Assembly: GCA_937136425.1 (NCBI GenBank) | Contig: CAKZON010000020.1 | Location: 62,001-126,000, forward strand | From: an uncultured Crocinitomix sp. | GTDB taxonomy: Bacteria > Bacteroidota > Bacteroidia > Flavobacteriales_D > Crocinitomicaceae | Direction of reading: 5' to 3' | DNA: 64,000 nt | In this document: positions 24,213-32,008 of the stretch, piece by piece | Numbering within the stretch: position 1 is the stretch's first letter | How the letters are laid out: every line of letters begins with the position of its first letter | Translations under genes and position numbers: made by a program | The notes under the pieces: model-generated | What the model saw: the letters and a program-made list of their open reading frames with translations, nothing else | Databases searched by the model: none | Told to the model about the DNA's origin: nothing

Positions 24213-24797
24213 GTGGAAAATGAAATATTAAAATATCTTTCAAAATATACCGTAATTACTAAGGAAATAGAGGATGCTATTACTGAAAGTATGTTTATCA
24301 AAACCTTTAAAAAAGGAACTGTCTTACTCAAAGAAGGTAGTATTTCAACAGAATGCTATTTCATTTTAAACGGATGTATAAGAAGTTACTTTTTAAAGGA
24401 TGGTGATGAAGAGACAATAGAATTTTACACCACCGAACAAGCAGTTACACCCGCAAGTTATGGAACCTCAACTCCGTCAGATTATTATTTAGAATGCTTA
24501 GAAGACACCGTTGTTAGTGTTGGTAATCCTGAATTGGAAAAAGAAACCTTTCAAAAATATCCTCAACTAGAATCTCTCTCCAGAATAATTGCTGAAGTAG
24601 TAATAGCCCAACAACAACAATCATTTACCGATTTTAAAACTTCAACCCCAGAAGAACGCTATTTAAACTTACTAAATTCAAGACCTAACTTGATTCGAAT
24701 AGCGCCTTTAAACCAAATAGCAAGTTATTTAGGGATTAAACCAGAATCATTAAGCCGAATAAGAAAAAGAATAGTTGACAAAAAAATCATTACCTAA
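24213..24797 (+). CDS. Crp/Fnr-family transcription regulator
   Basis: A 194-residue protein from a GTG. The cyclic-nucleotide-binding-type beta-roll spans about residues 20-110 (KKGTVLLKEGSISTECYFIL and following), and the short C-terminal helix-turn-helix is IASYLGIKPESLSRIRKR. No phosphate-binding cassette like that of true CRP is evident and there are no Fnr-type cysteines, so the ligand is unknown. It directly precedes a DUF4386 gene with a palindrome (ACTTAAGT) and -7 element in between, and probably activates it. Confidence 0.88.
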   Translation: MENEILKYLSKYTVITKEIEDAITESMFIKTFKKGTVLLKEGSISTECYFILNGCIRSYFLKDGDEETIEFYTTEQAVTPASYGTSTPSDYYLECLEDTVVSVGNPELEKETFQKYPQLESLSRIIAEVVIAQQQQSFTDFKTSTPEERYLNLLNSRPNLIRIAPLNQIASYLGIKPESLSRIRKRIVDKKIIT

Positions 24798-24837
24798 CTT
24801 AAGTCAATTGAATTGATGATTGAGCGCTATACTTTTG
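24797..24837 (+). promoter_or_regulatory. Crp-type palindrome and -7 element before DUF4386
   Basis: ACTTAAGT (24797-24804, centre 24800.5) overlaps the regulator's stop codon. TACTTTTG (24830-24837) is a perfect -7 element, 29.5 bases from the palindrome centre. The predicted transcript would begin at or next to the ATG at 24843, i.e. be leaderless. Confidence 0.55.
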
Positions 24838-24842
24838 GAAAC

Positions 24843-25517
24843 ATGAAGTATACGCACAAACAAATTTCAAGAACTGCTGGCATATTAATCCTTCTTGGAA
24901 TCATTACAGGCATATTGAGTGTTGTGCCGGCGGTTGAAAATGACCAATTTCTAGCAGTTGTTTCTCTAAATAAAAACCAAGTTTTAAACGGAGCAATATT
25001 TCAATTCTTTTTAGTTCCAATCTATGTTGGCTTCTCGCTTCTTCTTTATCCAATAATCAAGCAGTATAACACAACATTGTCTATTGGGTTTGTTGGGTTT
25101 CGATTTGTAGCTGCTACTTTTCAATTAATTGGAATAATACTGCTTCCCATATTCGTACTACTTAGTCAAGAATATTCGATTGCGAATTCTTCCCAAATTG
25201 GGGTTTATGAAGCTGCAGGAGATGCTTTGCGGTTATTTCGCGACTTAACTAACCACCTTGGTGTAATTTTAGCAACAGGATTGGGAAACTTATTGTTTTA
25301 TGCAATTCTTTACAGAGAAAAATTGGTTCCAAAGTGGCTTTCAACATGGGGAATTTTAGGAAACATCATGGTCATGACGGCGAGTTTCTTAATTTTATTT
25401 CAATTAATTGAAGTAATTTCACCTGAATATGGCGTCATGTCGATTCCACTTGTATTACAAGAAGTTGTATTAGCAATATGGCTATTAACAAAAGGATTGC
25501 TTAAACATGTTTCCTAA
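24843..25517 (+). CDS. DUF4386 membrane protein
   Basis: A 224-residue integral membrane protein with six hydrophobic segments. The start ISRTAGILILLGIITGILSV and VYEAAGDALRLFRDLTNH are typical of DUF4386. The ATG at 24843 is chosen because a -7 element ends only 5 bases before it; an ATG at 24816 is the alternative. Function unknown. It is the likely target of the Crp-type regulator immediately upstream. Its stop overlaps the stop of the convergent HxlR gene. Confidence 0.8.
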   Translation: MKYTHKQISRTAGILILLGIITGILSVVPAVENDQFLAVVSLNKNQVLNGAIFQFFLVPIYVGFSLLLYPIIKQYNTTLSIGFVGFRFVAATFQLIGIILLPIFVLLSQEYSIANSSQIGVYEAAGDALRLFRDLTNHLGVILATGLGNLLFYAILYREKLVPKWLSTWGILGNIMVMTASFLILFQLIEVISPEYGVMSIPLVLQEVVLAIWLLTKGLLKHVS

Positions 25518-25909
25518 CAACTCTCCCAAGCTTCTCCTTCTATATTAAACACCTTTTTTCGGTGCTCTGTTCCCCAACGATAAAGCTCACTCATCACAGA
25601 TCTGCACGTTTTTCCATATTCCGTAATACTATACGTTATAGTTACTGGCCGAGTATCTTCAACCTTTCTAGTAATCAACAAATTCTCTTCCAAAAACTTT
25701 AACTCTTTGGACAACATTTTGGGAGTAATCCCTTCTACAATTCTTTCTAATTCCTTGAATCCACAAGATTCATAAAAGTTGAGTGCTGTAATTATTGGAA
25801 TTTTCCATTTACCGCTAAAAATCTCCAATGCATCTCGCACAGGAACCATATAATTACCAAAATGCTCTTTAAGCGGAGCTTTAATTTCTGTACTTTCCTT
25901 TGTTTCCAT
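25514..25909 (-). CDS. HxlR-family winged-helix regulator
   Basis: A 131-residue protein with the HxlR pattern: MVPVRDALEIFSGKWKIPII, then GFKELERIVEGITPKMLSKE, then LKFLEENLLITRKVEDTRPV and ITEYGKT. HxlR regulators respond to aldehydes or oxidants, often through a conserved cysteine (here one in YESCGFKEL). It is divergent from a DoxX-like and an iron-sulfur gene, which are its probable targets; an inverted repeat lies between. Confidence 0.92.
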   Translation of the reverse strand: METKESTEIKAPLKEHFGNYMVPVRDALEIFSGKWKIPIITALNFYESCGFKELERIVEGITPKMLSKELKFLEENLLITRKVEDTRPVTITYSITEYGKTCRSVMSELYRWGTEHRKKVFNIEGEAWESC

Positions 25910-25914
25910 AGTGA

Positions 25915-25981
25915 TATACTTTTGTATACTGATATATTTTATATAGTTACTCGCTAAAGTAAACCATTCGATCTACATTTG
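25915..25981 (+). promoter_or_regulatory. Candidate HxlR operator and promoter
   Basis: TATAC-TTTT-GTATA (25915-25928) is a perfect inverted repeat just upstream of the HxlR start. TACATTTG (25974-25981) is a perfect -7 element for the divergent DoxX-like gene. Confidence 0.5.
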
Positions 25982-26008
25982 CCAAATAAATCATTAAAAA
26001 AAATAGAA

Positions 26009-26383
26009 ATGAAAAAAAGAGATTTAATAATTTACAGAATCGTTACTGCAATATTTAGTTTAATATTAATAGCCGGAGCAATTACATATTTCGTTAAATA
26101 TGACATGGCAGCTGAAATGTTCACCAGTTTAGGTGTGCCTACAGCAATAATTTATCCGCTAGCAATTGCAAAAATATTAGGTGTATTGGCAATTTGGCTC
26201 ATTAAGAATCCTCTTATTAAAAACTTGGCCTATTTAGGATTTGGATTGGATTTATCTATGGCAACTATAGCACACCTCAACGCCGGTGATGGCGGATTTT
26301 ATGGCCCAATTCTTCCACTTGTATTGCTAATCATATCTTATGTATTCTACAGAAAAATAAATGCTAACGAAAACGCTAAATAA
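26009..26383 (+). CDS. DoxX-like membrane protein
   Basis: A 124-residue protein from the ATG at 26009 (a TTG at 25979 overlaps the promoter). Four membrane helices, with IYRIVTAIFSLILIAGAITY first and MAAEMFTSLGVPTAIIYPLA after it, as in the DoxX/DoxX-like family. These are often paired with redox stress regulators; the reaction is unknown. It forms an operon with the iron-sulfur gene 14 bases downstream. Confidence 0.78.
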   Translation: MKKRDLIIYRIVTAIFSLILIAGAITYFVKYDMAAEMFTSLGVPTAIIYPLAIAKILGVLAIWLIKNPLIKNLAYLGFGLDLSMATIAHLNAGDGGFYGPILPLVLLIISYVFYRKINANENAK

Positions 26384-26397
26384 TTTAACTCACAGAA

Positions 26398-26820
26398 ATG
26401 AAAGACAAAGAAATAATAAAGCAATATGTTAATGGAAAACTCACCGTTTTTTGGAAACCAGCAAAATGTATTCATGCTGGTGAGTGCACAAAAGCACTCC
26501 CACAAGTTTACAAGCCAAATGAGCGACCATGGGTTAATATCGACAAGGCTTCTGTTGAAGAACTAATGAAACAAATAGATTTATGCCCTTCTGCCGCGTT
26601 AAGCTATTTTTATGATGATATGGCTGGAGAAGATTCAACAGAAGTGAAAGCAAAAATTCTGGAGGATGGACCGTTATTGGTTTATGGTTCATTTAATTTA
26701 ACCAACAAAGATGGTGGAGTTGAAACGAAAGAGCAACGAACTGCTTTTTGCAGATGTGGGGCTTCTCAAAACAAACCATATTGTGATGGGTCTCACATAA
26801 AAGTTGGTTTCAAAGGCTAA
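26398..26820 (+). CDS. Fer4_19 plus CDGSH iron-sulfur protein
   Basis: A 140-residue fusion of two small Fe-S domains. Residues 10-65 are a Fer4_19-type single-cluster domain (KCIHAGECTKALPQV ... DLCPSAAL). Residues 90-138 are a CDGSH zinc-finger-type 2Fe-2S domain (FCRCGASQNKPYCDGSH, with the three Cys and one His ligand set). Such fusions are electron-transfer or redox-sensing proteins in the cytosol. Same operon as the DoxX-like gene, divergent from HxlR, so probably induced with it. Confidence 0.9.
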   Translation: MKDKEIIKQYVNGKLTVFWKPAKCIHAGECTKALPQVYKPNERPWVNIDKASVEELMKQIDLCPSAALSYFYDDMAGEDSTEVKAKILEDGPLLVYGSFNLTNKDGGVETKEQRTAFCRCGASQNKPYCDGSHIKVGFKG

Positions 26821-26833
26821 AATTGGATTCATT

Positions 26834-26870
26834 GAGACAACCACCAACCGCTAGGACGCACCATTAATTT
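26834..26870 (+). repeat. Possible degenerate attC-like site (type B)
   Basis: AGACAAC (26834-26840) is the reverse complement of the GTTGTCT that follows site 6 at 21287, the position expected for the end of that cassette. CGCTAGGACGCACCATTAAT then aligns loosely to the head of type B sites. The CAAACGTT end is missing. Confidence 0.3.
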
Positions 26871-26872
26871 GA

Positions 26873-26904
26873 GCTAGGCTGTAATTAAGTTATTACAGCC
26901 TAGC
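26873..26904. terminator. 13-bp perfect hairpin
   Basis: GCTAGGCTGTAAT (26873-26885) pairs exactly with ATTACAGCCTAGC (26892-26904) around TAAGTT. No T-run follows on either strand, so it may be a terminator without a tract or a structural element. Confidence 0.45.
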
Positions 26905-26974
26905 AAAACAAAATCTCATTTCAACATAACTGATTGACTAAAAGTCCTTACACAAAGAAAGTGGTGTCAAATCA

Positions 26975-27025
26975 GAGTTTTATTCCTATTTCGTATCTTA
27001 CAATAATAAAAGTTTAACCTTTCGC
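26975..27025 (+). repeat. Degenerate attC-like site (type A), right end of array
   Basis: AGTTTTATTCCTATTTCGTA and CTTACAATAATAAAAGTTTAACC align over the whole inner part of type A sites (CATTCCTGTTTCGTACCTTACAG...), with about a quarter of bases changed and the right end CCTTTCGCG in place of CCAAACGTT. A decayed site marking the last trace of the array. Confidence 0.6.
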
Positions 27026-27028
27026 GAA

Positions 27029-27697
27029 ATGAGACTAAAAACCCAATTAATTGTAATGCTGGTTCTTGCCACAATAATATCATGCACTTCTGCGCAATCT
27101 AATGAAAATAAAACCAATACAATAACTCAAAACACAAGCAACACTATTGAATCTAGTCTAATTCATTACGAAGGTGAACTCTGTAATCTTCAGGTAGAAA
27201 ACACATTCTATGAGGGACCAAATCCAGATTATTTTTACATTAAGGTTGAAATAAAAAACACTTCTAATAAAGTAATTGGCATAGATTTAAAAGATAAATG
27301 GAAGATCATTTATCCAAATCAATGGGGAAACCTCTACACACCTGAAAGAAGCCTCATTGATGAAATACGCATTATACCAGATGAGCTTGATGATTTAAAA
27401 ATGACCCAATTGATCTCAGATTTTAAGAATGATAGTTTAGAATTTTTAAATCCCAATGAATCATTCACTTATTTCACCGAATTCAACGCAAACGGAAAGG
27501 CTAAAATTGATGAAACAAAAGAGGTTGGTAATTTCTTCTACTTGTCATTAGATGGTCAGTTATTTTTAACCAATGGCAGTAAATGTGAAAGGGTATGCTT
27601 TGAGGAAGATTCACTTTGGCAGCAAAATTCCATATTAACAAAACCACTTAATTGGAATAAAATCAAAGACGAAAGCCAGATCATTGAAAGAGATTAA
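27029..27697 (+). CDS. Hypothetical lipoprotein
   Basis: A 222-residue protein with signal peptide and lipobox IISC (Cys about 19). The mature part starts with a low-complexity N/T-rich linker and then a beta domain (YFYIKVEIKNTSNKVIGIDL), resembling DUF4352-like or immunoglobulin-like folds. It starts a few bases after the degenerate repeat, as a former cassette gene would. Confidence 0.6.
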   Translation: MRLKTQLIVMLVLATIISCTSAQSNENKTNTITQNTSNTIESSLIHYEGELCNLQVENTFYEGPNPDYFYIKVEIKNTSNKVIGIDLKDKWKIIYPNQWGNLYTPERSLIDEIRIIPDELDDLKMTQLISDFKNDSLEFLNPNESFTYFTEFNANGKAKIDETKEVGNFFYLSLDGQLFLTNGSKCERVCFEEDSLWQQNSILTKPLNWNKIKDESQIIERD

Positions 27698-27702
27698 GAT
27701 AC

Positions 27703-27748
27703 GAATAAAAAAGAGAACGAAGCGAATGATAAAACAGGCTTTTTATTC
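27703..27748. terminator. Near-perfect AT-rich hairpin
   Basis: GAATAAAAAAG (27703-27713) faces CTTTTTATTC (27739-27748). A possible bidirectional terminator after the lipoprotein gene. Confidence 0.35.
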
Positions 27749-27795
27749 TTAATTCAGAAGAAACTTAATCCTTTTCTGGATGTTAAGTTTGGGCT

Positions 27796-28383
27796 ATGAA
27801 AAAGCTCAAAAAATACATTAAATATACAGGAGTTGCGCTATTGTTTTTCATGACGATAAATGCAATAAGCATATGGGATTATTCCTTGGAGTATTCTGAG
27901 AAAAAAAGTGACGTAGCAATTGTACTTGGCGCCGGAACAAATAATGGCACGCTCTCTCCTGTTTTTAAAGAAAGGGTTAACCAAGGCATTTACCTTTACA
28001 AAAAGGGCTTGGTGAAAAAATTAATATTTACTGGAGGCATAGGAGAGAATCAAGATGTTTCGGATAGTAAAGTAGCCAAAAATTATGCCGCCCAACAAGG
28101 AGTTCTTCAAGATGACATAATTATTGAGGAGAAATCACGCTATACCCACGAAAACTTAACGGAGGCAAAATTCATAATGGATTCTCTTAATTTTTCCTCG
28201 GCTTTAATCGTGAGCGATCCTCTTCACATGAAACGATCAATGGAACTCGCAACCGCTGCTAATATTGAATGCGAATCTTCTCCTACAAAAACATCAATGT
28301 ATCAAAGCACTATTCCAAAATTGAAATTTTTGGTTTATGAAACATTCTTCTATACACTTGGAAAACTTAGTTTTCGGCATTAA
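27796..28383 (+). CDS. YdcF/SanA-like (DUF218) membrane-anchored protein
   Basis: A 195-residue protein with an N-terminal anchor helix and a DUF218 domain: DVAIVLGAGTNNGTLSPVF, then KLIFTGGIGENQDVSDSKV, then YTHENLTEAKFI and ALIVSDPLHMKR. This is the SanA/ElyC/YdcF family, linked to envelope integrity and vancomycin sensitivity in enterobacteria. The conserved acidic and basic positions are present. Single gene with its own upstream gap. Confidence 0.88.
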   Translation: MKKLKKYIKYTGVALLFFMTINAISIWDYSLEYSEKKSDVAIVLGAGTNNGTLSPVFKERVNQGIYLYKKGLVKKLIFTGGIGENQDVSDSKVAKNYAAQQGVLQDDIIIEEKSRYTHENLTEAKFIMDSLNFSSALIVSDPLHMKRSMELATAANIECESSPTKTSMYQSTIPKLKFLVYETFFYTLGKLSFRH

Positions 28384-28431
28384 TATTCATTTTAACCCTC
28401 TAAAAGATTACATTTAGTCAGACATTATTAC

Positions 28432-28821
28432 ATGCCAGTAATTAGAAGCAAATATCAAAGTTCGCAATCTCTAGAAGAATTCTATGAATTTCTTGTTGAG
28501 CAAAGTGAAGAGTGGAAAATCACAAAGGACAGCATGCTCAATTTGATAAATAAATTGAATGAAGAATTTCCAGACAAAACATTTTATGCCCTAACATCTC
28601 ATTCAAGATTGGTAATTCTTAAAAACGAGGACACTTCCTCTGATTGGCTTGTCATATTTTCAAGTTCTGAAATTAATGAGTATCGATTAGATGCAATGCT
28701 CCCAAATAACAAATCAATCTGGAAAAACGCAAGAATTACTGCACGAGTAAAAGGCACAGATAAAGCCATTGATTATTTTAAATTGGCATTAAAAAACTTA
28801 GAAACTGATAAACCAAAATAG
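28432..28821 (+). CDS. Hypothetical 129-aa protein
   Basis: A cytosolic alpha/beta protein without signal peptide. Segments such as LEEFYEFLVEQSEEWKI and KTFYALTSHSRLVIL suggest one compact domain. No family recognised. Convergent with the T9SS gene that follows. Confidence 0.55.
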   Translation: MPVIRSKYQSSQSLEEFYEFLVEQSEEWKITKDSMLNLINKLNEEFPDKTFYALTSHSRLVILKNEDTSSDWLVIFSSSEINEYRLDAMLPNNKSIWKNARITARVKGTDKAIDYFKLALKNLETDKPK

Positions 28822-28834
28822 TCTTTTTCAACCA

Positions 28835-29833
28835 TCACCGCACCAACTGCACCATACCGTGTTTGCCTTGTTGGGCGCCATTTACATCAACATATTCAAT
28901 TTTCCAGAAATAAGTGCCGTCTGAACAGTCATTGTTATTGTAAGTTCCATCCCAACCTGAATTCAAATCATCCGTTTCAAACATTTTTTGCCCCCACCTA
29001 TTCATAATAACAAGGCTTGAGTTAGCAATATTTTTCATTTTAACAGGTTTGAAAACATCATTTACCAAATCATTATTTGGAGTAAATACATTTGGCATTT
29101 CTATCTCTATCATCAACTCATTAATAATCTCGCTCTCTGGATCTTCAACTGGTATAACAGAAACATCATCCACCAAATAATAACAGGACTCTGATAAATC
29201 AGGATTGTCTATATAAACGCAATCCTCATTCCTTTCAAAATTGCCAATAATCATCAATCTTTCTCCCCCTTCTGCCACGTAATTAGCAGACACTCTTAAC
29301 CAAGTACCATGTACAGATGGAACGGTGTCAAAACTCACATCTGCTGCACAGCACAATGAGTAGTTACTACCAGAATATGAAACGTCAACCGTGTCAGATG
29401 TGAAATAGACCCCAACTGGGCCAACCGGATTTGATTCTTTATGTTTAGGAATGCTCAAATACATTGAAATCTCGTATTCTACTCCCTCCTTTAAAGAATC
29501 TAACAAAAGCGTTTGCATATACTCTCTATCATTACTTACTGGATTCACATATGCTACAAATCCAGCATAGGCAACTCCTGTATGCGCGTTCAAATAACCA
29601 AATAAATTATTTGGAACACCAACATAACCTGTTCCAAGTACATTATTGCAAGAATTATAATAATCAACCGTACCATGAGCTGGACTCCATAAATCTGCAC
29701 TGTCCAATTGAACCAGCTCCATTGGACAACCAGTATATTCTTCAAAACTAGGGTTAGGTACTAGGTTTACTTGCCCAAACAATGAACACGCACAAACCAA
29801 AAAAGATGTAATCAAAAACCCCTTCATACACAT
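28835..29833 (-). CDS. Secreted protein with CHU_C (T9SS type B) C-terminal domain
   Basis: A 332-residue protein with a signal peptide and a mature N-terminus LVPNPSFEEYTGCP, typical of a carbohydrate-binding-like beta-sandwich in Bacteroidota. Residues 240-332 are the gliding-motility-associated C-terminal (CHU_C) domain: NVFTPNNDLVNDVFKP, VIMNRWGQKMFETDD, GWDGTYNN, DGTYFWKIEY, ending VQLVR. It is thus exported by the type IX system. ATG at 29833 or 29827; the second gives the more usual MKGF start. No gene partner on its strand. Confidence 0.9.
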   Translation of the reverse strand: MCMKGFLITSFLVCACSLFGQVNLVPNPSFEEYTGCPMELVQLDSADLWSPAHGTVDYYNSCNNVLGTGYVGVPNNLFGYLNAHTGVAYAGFVAYVNPVSNDREYMQTLLLDSLKEGVEYEISMYLSIPKHKESNPVGPVGVYFTSDTVDVSYSGSNYSLCCAADVSFDTVPSVHGTWLRVSANYVAEGGERLMIIGNFERNEDCVYIDNPDLSESCYYLVDDVSVIPVEDPESEIINELMIEIEMPNVFTPNNDLVNDVFKPVKMKNIANSSLVIMNRWGQKMFETDDLNSGWDGTYNNNDCSDGTYFWKIEYVDVNGAQQGKHGMVQLVR

Positions 29834-29965
29834 ATTCTAACGTAATTATTTCATTAATGGTTGGACATTTTTATATGTTCGTCACAAAACAATAAGTACA
29901 GAGTATTGCTTCCAAACGAAACTATTAATAGTTACATTTGATTCAAGATAAATAGAAGATTTTAA

Positions 29966-30823
29966 ATGAAACTAAACTTTGAACCATTCCGGCTAGACAC
30001 TTGTGTTTTTGACCATTTGGCAAGCTTTATAATAAAGGACGGTGAAGGAGATAATTTAGATTCTAATATTGAGCCTGAAAGGGATGGTTTATGCGATTGG
30101 CTTTATTTTTACAATAGAAAGAGTGCAGAAAGTATAGGTCTTAATTGGCATGGCTCATATTATGAACTAAAAATAGAATCAACAAACCCAAAACTAGAGG
30201 CTCAAGTTGCTAGTTTTATTAAAGAATTGTATCAAAAAGTAAAAACTTCGCCAAGTTGGTTAATAGAAAGTTATGCCCGAGAAGGTAATTTGAGTAAAGT
30301 AAAAACGCTCTATAAAAAAGGTGATAATATTAGCAGAATAATAACTTTTGCTTGTGAAGAAGGTCATAATCAGATTATTAACCATTTTTTAAATATACCA
30401 TCATTTTTGAAAGGCTTTAGCAAAGGCTTAGCAAATGGCTTAATAGCTGCCAGTGATCGCCAACATTTGGAAACCGTAAAACTGATTTTAAAAAACAAGG
30501 TAAAAATTAAACCAAGGCGTTTTAAATGGAGCCTTACTTTATCATTGGCAGAAGCCGCAGGAATTGGTAATCTTGAAATTATAACTTTACTGCTTGAAAA
30601 TGGAGCGGAGGTAGTAATTGATGGGGATGAATACTATACAACGGCCTTGCATGAAGCGGCAAGAATGAACAGAAAAGAAGTGATGATAAAGTTATTAGAA
30701 TACACAGATGATGAAATAGAGCCCAACAATGAAAATGGCTGTACCCCAAGTGAATGGGCTTGGAATTACGAAAACAAAGAGATTTGGCAAATTCTAAGTG
30801 AAAAATTCTATCCTAAAAAGTAA
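29966..30823 (+). CDS. Ankyrin-repeat protein
   Basis: A 285-residue cytosolic protein. The N-terminal 80 residues form an unassigned domain (GLNWHGSYYELKIEST). Residues 95-280 carry about five ankyrin repeats, the clearest being SLAEAAGIGNLEIITLLLEN and TALHEAARMNRKEVMIKLLE. Ankyrin proteins bind other proteins; in accessory regions they are often immunity or effector proteins. It lacks a signal peptide. Confidence 0.8.
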   Translation: MKLNFEPFRLDTCVFDHLASFIIKDGEGDNLDSNIEPERDGLCDWLYFYNRKSAESIGLNWHGSYYELKIESTNPKLEAQVASFIKELYQKVKTSPSWLIESYAREGNLSKVKTLYKKGDNISRIITFACEEGHNQIINHFLNIPSFLKGFSKGLANGLIAASDRQHLETVKLILKNKVKIKPRRFKWSLTLSLAEAAGIGNLEIITLLLENGAEVVIDGDEYYTTALHEAARMNRKEVMIKLLEYTDDEIEPNNENGCTPSEWAWNYENKEIWQILSEKFYPKK

Positions 30824-30866
30824 AGCCTATTATAACAAAACCCTACCCAACATTTAGCATAAACAT

Positions 30867-31328
30867 ATGATGAATTACGATTACAAAATAACCCAATCAG
30901 AACCATTAGGCACGGCTTGGCAATATTTTGAAGTGGATGTTTTTTCTCATGATCAGTACGAAAAAGGTATAAACTATGTATTAAACGTACTAAGTGATAT
31001 ATCAAAGAAGAATGAACTAATAGAAGGAAGAGAAAACTGGGAAGCAATATCTTATAATAAAGCCAAGTTTTTAATTGAAAATGGATTTAGATTTGATTTA
31101 GCTTACACATCTTGTGAAAATGATACAGAAACGAATGCTAAAAAATATACCTCAACAATCTTAGAGAAGTTTATCCCGCATGATTCTATTTGTCTATCCA
31201 ATACTTCATCAAACCTTTGGGGACAATCAGCAAGTTGGAATTCAATTACTAATCATACCTTTGATTTGGGAATTTTGATTACTGATTTTAAGAAAATGGT
31301 AATCGTAGTTTTTGTAGGAGAAGACTAA
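30867..31328 (+). CDS. Hypothetical 153-aa protein
   Basis: No signal peptide. The sequence (WQYFEVDVFSHDQYEKGINY, DLGILITDFKKMVIVVFVGED) has the look of a single alpha/beta domain of the immunity-protein type, but no family was recognised. It follows the ankyrin gene by 43 bases in the same direction. Confidence 0.55.
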   Translation: MMNYDYKITQSEPLGTAWQYFEVDVFSHDQYEKGINYVLNVLSDISKKNELIEGRENWEAISYNKAKFLIENGFRFDLAYTSCENDTETNAKKYTSTILEKFIPHDSICLSNTSSNLWGQSASWNSITNHTFDLGILITDFKKMVIVVFVGED

Positions 31329-31361
31329 AACGCCCAATTAACTAATACAAGCATTGAAAAC

Positions 31362-31937
31362 TTGAAAGAACTAATCACTAAAATAAAAAACAGCATAACG
31401 CTAAGCCCTGCAGCCGAAGAACACCTTTTTTCCATTGCTAAAGAAAGAGCAGTTTCTAAAGGAGAAGTGCTTATTCGTCAGGGTCAATCTGTTAAGAAAA
31501 CATTTTTTGTGACCAACGGTTGCTTAAGATCTTACTGTATCGATCAAAATGGAAAAGAACATACGTTACAATTTGCTATTAAAGATTGGTGGATTAGTGA
31601 TTTTATTGCCATTTACAATAATGAACTTGCAACACTAACGGTTGAGTGCATTATGGACTCGAATATTATTGAATTTAATGCCAAAGAATTAGATAAAATA
31701 CACTCGCTATTTCCAGAATTTGAACCTTTCCAACGCAAAAATCTAGAGCGCCATGTCGTTAGTTTGCATAAAAGAATTTTAAATCAATTGCAGTTAACTG
31801 CTGCTGAGCGATATGATCTATTTTTAGAACAATATCCTGATATTGAACAATACACTCCAAACTACCATATTGCATCATATTTAGGAATTACCCAACAAAG
31901 CCTGAGCCGCATTAGAGTAGAAAAAGTAAGAAAATAA
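31362..31937 (+). CDS. Crp/Fnr-family transcription regulator
   Basis: A 191-residue regulator read from a TTG (no ATG nearby). Cyclic-nucleotide-binding-type beta-roll at about 25-110 (VSKGEVLIRQGQSVKKTFFV), and helix-turn-helix IASYLGITQQSLSRIR at the C-terminus. It precedes the nitroreductase and hchA genes, with a palindrome and a perfect -7 element in the 71-base gap, so it is the probable activator of a detoxification operon. The inducer is unknown. Confidence 0.88.
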   Translation: MKELITKIKNSITLSPAAEEHLFSIAKERAVSKGEVLIRQGQSVKKTFFVTNGCLRSYCIDQNGKEHTLQFAIKDWWISDFIAIYNNELATLTVECIMDSNIIEFNAKELDKIHSLFPEFEPFQRKNLERHVVSLHKRILNQLQLTAAERYDLFLEQYPDIEQYTPNYHIASYLGITQQSLSRIRVEKVRK

Positions 31938-31942
31938 CTTTC

Positions 31943-31986
31943 TTACCATAGGGTAATTTTTATACGGTGACGACCATCTAAATTTG
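31943..31986 (+). promoter_or_regulatory. Crp-type palindrome and -7 element before nitroreductase
   Basis: TTACC-ATAG-GGTAA (31943-31956, centre 31949.5). TAAATTTG (31979-31986) is a perfect -7 element, 29.5 bases from the centre. Confidence 0.55.
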
Positions 31987-32008
31987 TGCTATAATTAAAA
32001 ATAGTACA

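Larger units (their letters stand above)
5134..27025 (+). mobile_element. Integron-like cassette array with Xer-type recombinase
   Basis: The recombinase gene is followed by at least seven sites of one repeat superfamily (attI-like 5981, then 7413, 11103, 14098, 15474 truncated, 19720, 21222) and two degenerate sites near 26.8-27.0 kb. Between them lie unrelated genes, mostly on the plus strand, with divergent regulator/toxin-like modules on both strands. Every intact repeat begins near a gene's stop codon and ends G-TT shortly before the next gene, as attC sites do. Four intervals show exact complementarity between their first 9-10 bases and the first bases of the following repeat. The right limit is set only by the last degenerate repeat. 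Confidence 0.75.
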
